Position numbers and translations under genes: made by a program. Positions 54,791-64,000 of a DNA stretch of 64,000 bases are shown in pieces. The DNA is from Brachycybe producta (taxonomy: Eukaryota > Arthropoda > Diplopoda > Playtdesmida > Andrognathidae). The notes beneath the pieces are model-generated. The model was given only the letters and a program-made list of their open reading frames with translations. It was not told the origin of the DNA and did not search any database. The stretch lies in contig JAUPFP010000002.1 in NCBI GenBank assembly GCA_036925085.1, positions 331,001 to 395,000 of the forward strand. The letters run 5' to 3'. Numbering within the stretch: the stretch's first letter is position 1; every line of letters starts with the position of its first letter.

Positions 54791-55484
54791 AGCTCCACAA
54801 GATATACATCATTGTGGATAAATTATTGTGTTGTGGCATACCACGGCAGCATTTTTCCAAAACTAGTAACAGTCATACCACAACAACTGGTACAATAGGT
54901 GCTTCACCTCCTGCATGATAGTCCAGAAGCCAGATAGTCCAGTTGCTTGGTGAGTTGTTTGTGCACTTTGTGATAAAGCACCAAACTTGGCAGATATGAA
55001 GAACTATGTAAAAGACTTGCTTTCAGATATGGAGACACTTCGGCATGACGCCATTTTGGTGGCCATCTTGGAAAATGACTGACTTTCTTTTTTTTTCCTG
55101 AATATCTTGGGAACCACAAGTCAAATTGATGTGCGGATTTTCTCTATATATGTATGACAGTACACTGCACATATTTTATGTAATACATAATTAACATAAA
55201 ACGTAAATATGTTTAGATATGATGACGTTTTTGGAGAACTTCATTAAAAATCGTGTATTTCGCTTTATATTACCTTAAGCAGTACAGATGCATTTTTTTA
55301 ACATTTCATGTAACTTCAAGACACAATCATTTTGAACATTTTTTATATAAATTCGCCAATTATTTTTTGAGTTACAGCAATTTTAGTAATGCTGTATCAA
55401 GAGAATGTACACATGCTACAAATGTTACATGCACAAAAAAATATTTCATAGAAGTTCCTTTATCTGCAGTTCGATTGGTTAGGA
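54791..55484. other. No gene; AT-rich, probable repeat-derived DNA
   Basis: Only short frames without motifs. Words such as GACGCCATTTTGGTGGCCATCTTGG (about 55045) look repeat-like. Nothing can be named. Confidence 0.45.
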
Positions 55485-56013
55485 TTTAAAATTTAAAATT
55501 TAAAATTTAAAATTTAAAATTTAAAATTTAAAATTTAAAATTTAAAATTTAAATAAAATAAAATAAAATAAAATAAAATAAAATAAAATAAAATAAAATA
55601 AAATAAAATAAAATAAAATAAAATAAAATAAAATAAAATAAAATAAAATAAAATAAAATAAAATTAAATTAAATTAAATTAAATTAAATTAAATTAAATT
55701 AAATTAAATTAAATTAAATTAAAGAAAAATAAAATTAAAGACAAATAAAATTAAAGAAAAATAAAATTAAAGAAAAATAAAATTAAAGAAAAATAAAATT
55801 AAAGAAAAATAAAATTAAAGAAAAATAAAATTAAAGAAAAATAAAATTAAAGAAAAATAAAATTAAAGAAAAATAAAATTAAAGAAAAATAAAAAAAAAA
55901 TAAAATAAAATTAAAGAAAAATAAAATTAAACAAAAATAAAATTAAACAAAAATAAAATTAAACAAAAATTAAATTAAACAAAAATAAAATTAAACAAAA
56001 ATAAATAAAATTA
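55485..56013. repeat. Composite A/T microsatellite and minisatellite
   Basis: Four successive blocks: AAAATTT (period 7) to about 55555; AAATA (period 5) to about 55660; AAATT (period 5) to about 55722; then a 16-base unit (AAAGAAAAATAAAATT) to about 55915, changing to AAACAAAAATAAAATT. Each unit can be derived from its neighbour by small changes. Confidence 0.95.
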
Positions 56014-56159
56014 AAATATTACAGAGCCTGCTTAGGGCCGAGAAGACTGCGCCACCTATTCGTTTTAACAGACGATATAGACGCCATACTTTTTCTCAAC
56101 ATTACTCTTGAATTTGAAGAAAATGAGCAGGCCTTTGGTATAGAGGCCATATACACAGC

Positions 56160-56350
56160 CAATTACAAATCGTGACAAACAGAAAGTGGCTCCGCCCTGA
56201 GGACCGGCAACTTTTACTTGGTTGGTTTTGTAGTTTGATGTCCCTTGCTTCGTCCTTTTCAACGTCGAACCACACAACAAGCCAATTAGAAGTTGCCGTT
56301 CGTCAAAAAAAGGGCGGAGCCAACTTCTGTTTGTCCCGATTTCTAATTGC
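56160..56350. repeat. Inverted repeat, about 65-75-bp arms
   Basis: CAATTACAAATCGTGACAAA at 56160 pairs with TTTGTCCCGATTTCTAATTG ending about 56350. The inner parts CCGGCAACTTTTACTTGGTTG and CAAGCCAATTAGAAGTTGCCG also pair. Probably a MITE. It lies 230 bases upstream of the RPRD-like exon. Confidence 0.7.
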
Positions 56351-56574
56351 CTGTCCATGATACTTCATTTTACATAGCGCGTAGTATGGTGTTTGGTTCA
56401 CTAATGGGTGGTTTTTAATGTATCTCTGATTGTACGGTTGCGTTTATTTAGTGAATTTGAGATTGTTTACGTGTGAGGTTATTTGTTTCTGCTGTTGAAA
56501 CAATGAGTTTGTTGATGTGATCGAATAAACAGGTTATTATATTCTTTATGTCGGTTGTCTCATCGACGTGAATC
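56351..56574 (+). promoter_or_regulatory. Upstream flank / 5' UTR of the RPRD-like gene
   Basis: Unique-looking sequence between the inverted repeat and the start codon. No TATA box in a typical place; GCGCG word near 56380. The transcription start cannot be placed from sequence. Confidence 0.35.
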
Positions 56575-56737
56575 ATGAAGATGGCAGCCTCTTCTCTTAA
56601 CGAGGTGAATTTGGAGAAACGGCTTATGAACGTGACCAATACTCAGGAGAGTATTCAGACGTTGTCATTGTGGTGTTTGCATCATAAGGCCCATTACGCG
56701 AAAATTGTTGAGATTTGGATGAGTGTGTTTACAAAAG
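56575..56737 (+). CDS. First coding exon of an RPRD1/RPRD2-like gene (CID domain), partial
   Basis: Encodes MAASSLNEVNLEKRLM, then VTNTQESIQTLSLWCLHHKA, then IVEIWMSVFTK. This is the start of a CTD-interacting domain. Blocks LEK.L, (V/S)N(T/S)..S(I/V)Q.LS.W, HH..H and IV..W match RPRD1/RPRD2 proteins, with VTNT.ESIQ closer to RPRD2 and LEK.L..QTLSLW to RPRD1. RPRD proteins bind the RNA polymerase II C-terminal domain in the nucleus. The second ATG (56581, AAGATGG) has the better context and is the likely start; an ATG at 56575 is in frame. The exon ends AAAAG|GTAGGT, a good donor, with intron phase 1. The expected next exon (LFYLANDVIQN-type block) is not found to the window's end, so intron 1 exceeds 7 kb. 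Confidence 0.78.
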
Positions 56738-57082
56738 GTAGGTTTTTCAATGTTTGATAATTTTAGTGTTGTTTCCTTTAACAGTGAATAGAATAACAAT
56801 ATATTGCTTAGAAAATAAAGTAGGCGTACCCGGTATTAAGAAAAGGTAGCCCCCCCCCCCTTCTCAATAAAAGATGTACCATAGCCTAATAGGAGGCTAT
56901 GGATGCACAGAACCGAGGAGGAGGTTATGGATGCCAGATAACACAGGACAGGATAAGCGACTTTTGCCAACAGCAGCAGTCATTTTTTGCGCGCTATCTC
57001 TCGTCAGGCCTTACTTTTTGCTTGTTTATTTACATTGCTTTATACAAACCAATGCATTAACATTGAAATAATAAATAATTAT
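56738..57082 (+). other. Start of intron 1 of the RPRD-like gene
   Basis: Begins GTAGGTTTTT. It holds a C10 run near 56850 and a short inverted pair (ATAGCCTAATAGGAGGCTAT, 56880). No further exon is recognised. Confidence 0.5.
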
Positions 57083-58037
57083 AATGAGCCATATGTCCAA
57101 TAAGCGCCTCTAGTGGCAGTAGGCTAAAAGATGGCCCCAAAGAAGTTAGCAGACGAAACTTTAATATAGAACTCTATGGAAAAATCGCTGCACGCTTAAG
57201 TTTTTTTGCCGTCTTCTCGCAAATTACTCGCCCAATTTTCGTGACAAAAAGACAAAAATACGTAGTTTCACATCCATTCATTAGTTTTTTAATATTGCTC
57301 GTTGTTTTTTGTTTTCGAGCTTTTGTTCTGAAACGTTGCTGTTAAACCGAAACATTAACATGGAAGCTAATGGAGATTTCGAAAAGTCGGTAAGTTCTTT
57401 TGCTGTTTTCTTGCAAATTACTTGCATAATTATCGTGAAATCTTAAAGAAATAAAACAAAAATAGGTAGTTTTATAATTAATCATTGTTTAATTATATGT
57501 TCTTCCTGTTAGTTTGTTTTTCACGTGTTCTTCAAAAAATCCACCTCAACTATTCAGTGTAGGATTCAGAATAAAACATTGAAAACAAACAAACAATGAG
57601 GGACATTAAGATACCAATGCCTGATTGTGAAACTACGTACTTTTTTCGTTATTTCTTTAAAATTTCATGATAATTGTGCAAGTAATTTATAAGAAATAAG
57701 CAAAAGAACTTTAAGGACATATCCAAATCTCCATTGGCTTCCATGTTAAAAGTTTCGGTTTATCAGCAACGTTCAGAACAAAACATCATAAACAACACAG
57801 CAAAGTGAATTGTTAAATAAACTAATGCATGGATGTGAAACTACGTACTTTTGTCCTTATTTTTTTCAAAAATTCACGAAAATTGGGCGAGTAATTTGCT
57901 AGAAAACGGCAAAAAAACTTGCCAGTGCAGCAAATTTTCTGTAGAGTTCTATGTTAAGAGTTTCGTCTGCTAACTTCTTAGGGGGCCATCTTTTCGCCTA
58001 CTGCCACTAGAGGCGCTTATTGTTCATATGGCTCATT
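57083..58037. mobile_element. 955-bp foldback (palindromic) element made of four related units
   Basis: Ends AATGAGCCATATG and CATATGGCTCATT. The left half is repeated inverted in the right half over most of its length (for example GCGCCTCTAGTGGCAGTAGG at 57102 and its complement near 58000). Within each arm a block of about 240 bases occurs twice (GCAAATTACTCGCCCAATTT and its diverged form GCAAATTACTTGCATAATT). Flanks TAATTAT and TAACTAT may be a 7-bp target-site duplication with one mismatch. No coding capacity. Confidence 0.85.
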
Positions 58038-58599
58038 TAACTATTTTAATAATTTAAAAAATAAATTAATATTGAAATGAAATATTTTCGAAAAATGAAT
58101 AAACATTAAAAAAATAGATAATTAAATATTAGTTTAAGATTTATTATAAAACGAAATGTATATTTAATTAAAATAACAAAAATGAATTAATGGTAATCTT
58201 AGTAATAATGCGCATTTTATTTAAGTGCGGACTTGAATGTCTATGTAAAAAACAGAATTATGCAGAAATTTTCTCGACTTACACAAGCGGATTTTTATGT
58301 AATTTGGAATATTCGGTGTAATTCATTATTTTATGTTTGCAGTTCTAAAAAATATGGAATTCATGAAACTTACACGTTGTAATGCGGAATTTAGTTTAAA
58401 ATACAAGATTGGTATTTGAAATATTTTTAAAGTGCGTAATTATTTAAATTAATAACAAATAAAATGTTTATTTAATGTATACATCTTGCATTTAGTTAAT
58501 TTCATTATTTAATACCCTGTATGTTTTATACTTAATACGAGTAGTTATATTAGTATATAATATATGTATTCTCACTACCCACCTGGTTTCTCAAGACAA
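58038..58599. other. AT-rich DNA, no gene found
   Basis: Low-complexity TTTAAAT-type sequence on both strands, without repeats long enough to name. Confidence 0.5.
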
Positions 58600-59020
58600 A
58601 TACCCACGGTAACTAACTGCACAGTCTCCACTTTGGGGACAGGATCGTATGCAAGCTTCCTCCCAGTGAACCTCCTGGGAGTCTGCCGTGTCTTAGTTAA
58701 TACCAGAAAAAACGCAACAAGACGAGTTTGCCGGTGCAACACCAAGACAGGTCTGCTGACGGACCAACATGGATGTTGGGTAAACACCCAAACAACCCTC
58801 CAAAATAAGACACAAGTCAGGTGTAATTTTAAGATAAAAACATTTATTAACTCGCAATATGTAAATGAAACTATTTATGCAAGTGCTGGCAAACTTGGCC
58901 AGCAGGCAGCGAGTTACATAAAACAAACCAAATAACACGAAACACGTCGCTGTAGTCCGGGCCTGGCCTTGGTGAAAATGCCTGTTAAGTGTTTGATAGC
59001 CAGACCACATTTTTCTTACA
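58600..59020 (-). mobile_element. Putative LTR fragment of an unassigned gypsy family
   Basis: In the minus sense the order is TTGCATAAATAG (TATA-like), then GTTAATAAATG (poly(A) signal), then CTTGTGTCTTATTTTGG and GC-richer DNA, laid out like the R-U5 part of the family A and C LTRs. Termini are not found. The plus-strand frame 58564-58935 has no recognised motif and is taken as chance. Confidence 0.4.
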
Positions 59021-59034
59021 GCTCAAAGGACACA

Positions 59035-59698
59035 TCCTTCTTCGTCAGCTTCTGCCATGGTTTTGCCACTTTAAAGAAGTTCTTGATTAACTGCCGATAG
59101 TAACTGGCCAGTCCGAAGAAACTACGGATGTCTGTCACCATCATTGGCACTTCAATCTTTTGGACTGCCCATACGAGATCTGGGTCCGGAGTAAATCTTG
59201 GCCCTCACCACATGGCCGGGATACCTGACTGTCATAACCAAAGAAATATTTCTTCGACTGGAATTTCTAACTCTGCCCCTCAACAGTCCAAGGACCGTGG
59301 AATGTCTTGTTGAAGGACTGCTCAAAGGTGCTACCAAAGACGATCATATTGTCCAAGTACCCTTGCATCCAAACCTTGCCACCTCTTTTCTCAATTGCAC
59401 ATTCCACCGGAGTGGTTCGTTGCAAACGTTCGTGCACCACAGGCTTCCTTTTCTGCATTGAAGACTCGGAGGCATGCATCACCAGGTGCCCTTCTCAACT
59501 TGGACATTGTTCCTCCACACAAACTATACCAGATCAAGGAGAATCACTCAACTTTGATGTTTTATCCAGTCCTATCACAAGTGCAGCCTCCACGCTTGAG
59601 CAGTAGTAACTCCACGGGTTGAGCAGTAGTAACTCCTTCTCCTGTTTCCAGTGCAATAGGACTGTATAATGACCAAACTGGCTGTGCAATACCCTGGT
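59035..59698 (-). pseudogene. Gypsy family A-like pol remnant, minus strand, internally deleted
   Basis: 59035-59377 aligns with the RT thumb/palm region of the A1 pol (33960-34310). 59377-59470 then matches the region just upstream of RT (34690-34760), and 59570-59698 the PR-RT linker (35040-35130). So the core of RT is deleted. Frameshifts are frequent. It ends at a head-to-head junction with the next feature. Confidence 0.8.
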
Positions 59699-61808
59699 AA
59701 GATTGAGACCACTTTACTGGACTGCACATCCAGATGCCCTTCAAGCCACACTCACCGATCGAGCACTTGGGGAACCTGTGGAGGTGGAAGCAGTTCCACC
59801 GCCGATACCAGAGGCTTTGCCTCAGGGACAGCAAATCCCAGTGATCCCGCCTGCACTCGAGAAATTTGATGGCGGTTCATCAAGGACTTTGCCAAGGTGG
59901 CAAGGCCTTTGCATGATCCTTCAAATGGTCGGATCAGTGCAAACGAGCGTTTGCTTGGTTAAAGGCATTTTTAACCGAAGTGCCGGTACTCAACATGTAT
60001 GATCCTCGTGGTGAGTTAATGATACATACCGACGCTAGTGGGTACGGCTTGGATGTCGTAGTCTACCAGAAGTTACCAGAGGACAAGTTCCCCCGTGTTC
60101 TGGCCTACACAAACCAGCTCATCAAAGGAACGGAAACAGTATTCTGTCACCAAGCAGGAGTGCTTGGCGATAATGTTTGCCGTGGGTAAATTCCTTCCTT
60201 ACCTCTTTAACCGGGAGTTTGTGATCATGACAGATCACCATGCTCTTTGCTTTCTGTAGACAGCCAAGAACCTGCAAGGCAGGTTGGGGCGTTGGTAGAT
60301 GCAGCTTCAAGAGTACCGGTTTAAGGTTCAGTACAATAATGGGACACTGACGAGGATGCTGACGCTTTGTGACGGTATCCTGTTCGTGATGCGGCGGACC
60401 TTTCTTTACCTGAATACGTCAAGGCTGATGTAGGTGAGGTGATTTACAGAGTCCGCTCAGAGGTGGATTGGGTCAAGGAGCAAGAAGCCAATGGCTGGTG
60501 CTCCAAGGTGAAGAGTGAAATCTTCCGTGACTCCAACTTGAACCCTCGGTTCAAGCTCGTGGTGGCAGACGACTTGTATGCCATCAGATCCATTCAGGAT
60601 CGGTTAAGAACTGTTCTGGTAGTTCCGTAGTCATGCAGGTCTTTCTGTCTTAGGAAGCTACATGACACTCCCGAAGCTGGTCACTTCGGGATGTTTAAGA
60701 CCTACCAGAGACTGCGCTCACGCTTCTACTGGATCGGTATGAAGCGAGACACCGCCGAGTACATTAAGTTGTGCACAGTGTCAACGAGCGTGACAGTTCG
60801 CACGTAGCCAGGGATTCTTACAACCCATTGTGCCGGAGTACCCAGTTGATACCTGGCGAATGGACTTCATTGGGCCATTTCCTGCCTCCGTGGGTGGAGT
60901 CACCTATGTCTTGATTATTGTTGACTCACCCGGTATGGTGTGGAAAGGGCTGTGCGAAGGGCCACGGCCGCTTGTGTAGTAAAATTCCTGAAGGACTTGT
61001 CTCGGATCGTGGGTCCCAGTACTCCAGCAAAGTCCTGCTGAAGTTCCGGGAGCACTATATCATAGTGCATCACTTCACGACGGCGTACCATCCGCAAGCT
61101 AATGGGCTTATGGAGCATACGAATAATACCGTAATGGAAACCATCAAGGCCTCAAGGAACAGCATGATTGTTGCAATAAAGTGCGGCCCGCCATGTGGGA
61201 TTATAACACAGCTGTCCAGGAGAGTACGCACGTCTCTCCGTATTCGTTGATTTTCGGCCGTGAGCCTCAAATGGAGGTTGATAACCTCCTTCCAGACGGT
61301 CCAATCTGTGACTTGCCTGACCAGCAAGCTGTGGAGGAGCAGGCACGTCAACGTTTGACGGCTGCTCAGAATTGGCAAAAAGAAAGGTATGACTGGCCGA
61401 GTGCAATCGCCTCTTTATCCGCCTGGGGCTCAGGTGTGGATTAGAGACCAGGCTGGGAAGCTCGGCCAGGCGAAGAAGTGGAACTTAGCCTATAAAACTG
61501 AGAGGGGTACGGTGGTCTCGCGGTATTCCGACCTGGTTTACAAAGTGGAATTCGTAGATGGGTATGGTCGGAAGGTGCGAGACCGGTTTCATGTTGATAA
61601 TTTGAAACCGTACATACCCACCTGCACTGTGAGGGAGGAAGATGGACTTGGTGTCTCTGACACCTCCTCCTCTGATGCAGGCAGCAATGCTACGGAGGCT
61701 TTGGCGGGGAGTAGTGTGACTCCGGTGCCAAAGCCACCATCCGTTTCTTTGCAAGAGTACTACTCTGAGCAGAGGTCTTATAACTACAAAAAAAGACCAA
61801 TAATATGA
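59699..61808 (+). pseudogene. Gypsy family A-like pol remnant, plus strand, with complete integrase end
   Basis: Starts in the PR-RT linker (WTAHPDALQATLTDRALGEP) and jumps by deletion near 59875 to the thumb (IKDFAKVARPLHD region). It continues through RNase H ([19 protein letters not shown] followed by a stop) and integrase (GHFGMFKTYQRLRSRFYWIG, GMDFIGP-type block, SDRGSQYSSKVLLKF, YHPQANGLMEHTN, where the catalytic Glu region reads LMEHTN). After frameshifts the integrase C-terminal domain is well kept at 61389-61808 (YPPGAQVWIRDQAGKLGQAK, RDRFHVDNLKPYIP), with a Ser-rich tail and stop TGA. It is the only copy here with the integrase end, which shows what the other copies lost. Confidence 0.85.
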
Positions 61809-61814
61809 ATCTGT

Positions 61815-62905
61815 CCTAGCAAAAATCTCCCTAATTTTCTTAGAGTGGTCAGCCCTGCCCATATATAGTGCTTTATGAATTTCACTGGACTGCGGTTTAG
61901 GACAATCACCAAGAGTAATTTTTCCAAACAATTTCAAACTTAACTCAGCCCTGTGATGTGCCAAACTATGCCATTGTAGCACTGACAGCATCTCAGTGAC
62001 ACTGTAAATTTCTGCCTGCCACAAACAAACTTAGCTGCCTTATGCTGAACCATTTCAATTGAGTGAGTGTGAGAGTGAGAATTCCATACACTGCAGCAAT
62101 ACTCAAGATGAGGCCGAACCAATGCTTGATAGGCAATAGTTTTAACTTGTACCTTTGACTAAAACGAAGCATTTGTAGAGCTTTCCCAGTAACACCATCA
62201 ATGTGTTTCTTCCAAGGTCATCTGTCATTGTAACCCCCAAGTACTTATAACACTTGACTCTCCTAAGAATAGTGTCATTCATACTATAATTGAACACAAT
62301 TGGATTTTTACCCTGAGTTAGCCTCAAACACTACACTTCCAAATATTCTACTGAAGTTACCATGTATTACACCATCCCTCAATTGCCTTCAAGTCGTCTA
62401 GAGCTAATGTTTCACAGTTTTAGATACCACTAACCTCTTTGTATCATCAGGAAATAGTCTACAGTTGCTGCTAACTGTGCTGCCGAGGTCATTAATAAAT
62501 ATCCGGAACGAAAGAGGACCCACACAATACCCTGGGGTACACCAGATTTAACAGCCCTTAAAAAAGAAGTTACCCATTTGGTTACCTGTCCCCAACCCAT
62601 ATGCTGCAACTTTTGCCAGAAGTTTTGAATGTGAAACAGTGTCAAATGCCTTAAAGTAAAAAAGCACCATGTCAGCATGTTTACCATTGTCTAAACTCTT
62701 CTGGAGGTCATCCACTACCAGGGTAAGTTGAGTCACAAGAGTGCCCTCTCAGAAAACCATGTTGGTTATCAGAAATTAGATTGTGATATTTTAGAAACTT
62801 AATGCAGCCAGAGTATATGATATGCTCAAGAATTTTACAAACCACTGACGTTAGAGATACAGGTCTATAGTTTGCAGCTTAGGACTTATTACCCGGCTTA
62901 AATAT
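61815..62905 (-). pseudogene. CR1-like LINE 4 remnant (RT palm to C-terminus)
   Basis: Minus strand: LVVDDLQKSLDNGKHADMVL and KAFDTVSHSKLLAKV (motif A, 62736-62548), SGVPQGIVWV near 62540 (GVPQG(S/I)), FPDD-type active site near 62450 after a frameshift, YLGVTMTDDLG (62260), VRPHLEYCCSVWNS and MVQHKAAKFVCG (62122-61940). The order is that of LINE 2, but it is broken by many stops. It abuts a gypsy remnant and an LTR fragment. Confidence 0.82.
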
Positions 62906-62916
62906 TGGGGTAATTG

Positions 62917-63321
62917 CTGTATATTAAGTGTTCGAATAAATTGTATTGTTTTTATATTTTATTATCTACACTGGTGTCGTGTCACCTTATTTTGTGGGGA
63001 AGTCACCGAGGGGAGGGTGGGGGTTCACGGTTGGGAGTTCCTGTTTCTTCACTTTCCCATTTCCGTCTTTTCGGCCGGTACTTCACGTGCCAGTTTTACG
63101 GTGGAACCATCCGGAGTTCATCGTGGGTTTACCATCATGGTTTGACGGTCCTCTAACCATCAACATTAGGCGGAGCAGACTCGGGTTGGCCGGTGCCACC
63201 CTGGACACGGCAGTCCAAGAGGGCGGCTATTGTTGCAATCCCGTCCCCAGTGAAGTCTGGATACTGGTAAGACGGTGCAGTTTTACCAGGTTGTTGTAAC
63301 TAGCCTAGTCGGGTCGTTACA
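62917..63321 (+). mobile_element. Gypsy family C LTR, 5'-truncated
   Basis: Begins in the R region (AAGTGTTCGAATAAATTG) and ends GTCGGGTCGTTACA. U5 is related to the solo LTR 25327-26044 (AGACTCGGGTTGGCCGGTGCCACC against AGACTCGGGCTGGCTGATGCCACC in its sense). GTAAGA, a donor-like site, is at about 63267. The LTR start and U3 are missing, so no duplication can be checked on that side. Confidence 0.8.
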
Positions 63322-63990
63322 CACTGACTATATGCCCGAGATACTTGACTGTCAAAGTCAAAGAAACTTTTTCAGCTGGAGTTTCAGCTGTACCACTCGT
63401 GAAAGTTGAAGGACAGTGGATAACCTGCCAAGAAACTGCTCGGTGTTCTCAAAGACAATATTGTCAAGGTACACCAAGCAGGTTCTGCTAACAGGTTGAA
63501 CTCTTTTCATCTTTGCCAGAGCATTACAGATTCTGAAAGGCATTTTTAGGAACTCAAGCAGACCTTAAGAACAGATGTGTTGTCTTTTTCATTTCTTGCT
63601 CTTCCATTCAATTCGGCCAATAGCCACTGGCCAGATATAATGTTGCAAAATACTTCACTGACAAGTGAAGGGCATTCAGTTTCCGGTTGTCCATGCAGAA
63701 CCGAAGGCCACCATCCCTCTTGCAGAAAAGAAACATAGGGCTCGCGTAGGGACTATGCAAAGGTTGGATTACTTCTGCTTCCAACATCATCACCTCTTCC
63801 CTCGACTGCTTGTGCCACCGGTTTTGACAAAATTTTGCCTGTAATAGGATTAAAGGTCCACCCACCATAATGCTTAAGGTCTGTTATGCCTCGGTCAAGT
63901 CTACACCTGCGCAAAACACCTGAATTAAGGAATAGAAACACCTGGAAGTGTCAGAGTCGCCACCACACAGACAGTTTGGGTGGTTCTGCT
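63322..63990 (-). pseudogene. Gypsy family A-like RT remnant, minus strand
   Basis: The minus strand shows EVIQPLHSPYASPMFLF, KRDGGLRFCMDNRKLNALH, ATLYLASGYW, MPFRICNALAKM and CLVYLDNIVFENTEQF (YLDD reads YLDN). It corresponds to 34145-34930 of the A1 element. The upstream end fades towards the window's edge. A distinct copy from 59035-59698, since the two overlap in RT content. Confidence 0.82.
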
Positions 63991-64000
63991 ACTTGAAGCA

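Noticed and set aside
55485-56013. CRISPR-like repeat array
   Set aside because: Pure A/T microsatellite without spacers, in a eukaryotic context.
56874-57071. Second exon of the RPRD-like gene
   Set aside because: The frame has no CID similarity and lacks an acceptor; the expected LANDVIQN-type block is absent.
58564-58935. 123-codon open frame as a gene
   Set aside because: No motif, and the minus strand here has an LTR-like layout; judged chance.
1-64000. tRNA, rRNA or bacterial features
   Set aside because: None seen; no cloverleaf with A and B boxes, no rRNA blocks, no ribosome-binding-site organisation.

Overview
The window is eukaryotic, almost certainly metazoan nuclear DNA, and most likely from an invertebrate with a transposon-rich genome. 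The evidence is spliced-gene architecture, CR1-type LINEs with esterase ORF1, Ty3/gypsy LTR elements, a palindromic foldback element, long A/T microsatellites, and no bacterial operons, tRNAs or rRNAs. The species cannot be named from the sequence. Nearly everything recognisable is a transposable element. The one convincing host exon (56575-56737, + strand) is the first coding exon of an RPRD1/RPRD2-type gene, whose product binds the RNA polymerase II CTD. The DNA to its right would be its first intron. A decayed RING-between-RING (RBR) fragment lies near 23.85 kb.

Layout. 1-5658: 3' part of a Ty3/gypsy element (family A, copy 1) with decayed pol, a spacer, a third reading frame (ORF3) and its 3' LTR. 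5659-11057: MITE-like and tandem repeats, then a broken DNA transposon with a SWIM-like motif and a C48 (Ulp1-like) peptidase, hit by a family A LTR fragment. 11768-15402: decayed CR1-like LINE, + strand. 19039-22760: second CR1-like LINE, - strand, with SGNH-esterase ORF1. 25327-26044: solo LTR of family C with an AAAG target-site duplication (TSD). 26960-41229: a CsRn1/Kabuki-like gypsy element (family B, - strand, ATAC TSD) that received a solo family A LTR (CTTG TSD) and a complete 8.3-kb family A element (- strand, CAGT TSD, LTRs differing at 3 sites by eye). 42230-43668: LINE remnant with two copies of repeat R1. 43669-54443: a 10.8-kb family A element (+ strand) with ORF3, unlike LTRs and no TSD. 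54444-58040: gypsy remnant, composite microsatellite, the RPRD-like exon and a 955-bp foldback element. 58.6-64.0 kb: mixed remnants of LTRs, family A pol in both orientations and a LINE.

The most interesting system is gypsy family A. From the three large copies it can be read as LTR, leader with about seven regularly spaced ACGGAC...GTCCGT hairpins, gag, a probable -1 frameshift signal (GTTAAAC, 5-nt spacer, strong hairpin around the gag stop), pol (PR-RT-RH-IN), an ACGGT-rich spacer, and ORF3, a roughly 970-residue frame with no recognised domain. ORF3 sits in the env position but has no visible signal peptide or membrane anchor. A splice-acceptor-like sequence lies just before ORF3, and a GTAAGT donor lies in the U5 part of every full-length family A LTR. 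I infer that ORF3 could be made from a spliced subgenomic RNA. No copy here is intact: each has a different deletion between integrase and ORF3, and in the - strand copy truncated integrase is joined in frame to the ORF3 C-terminal domain.
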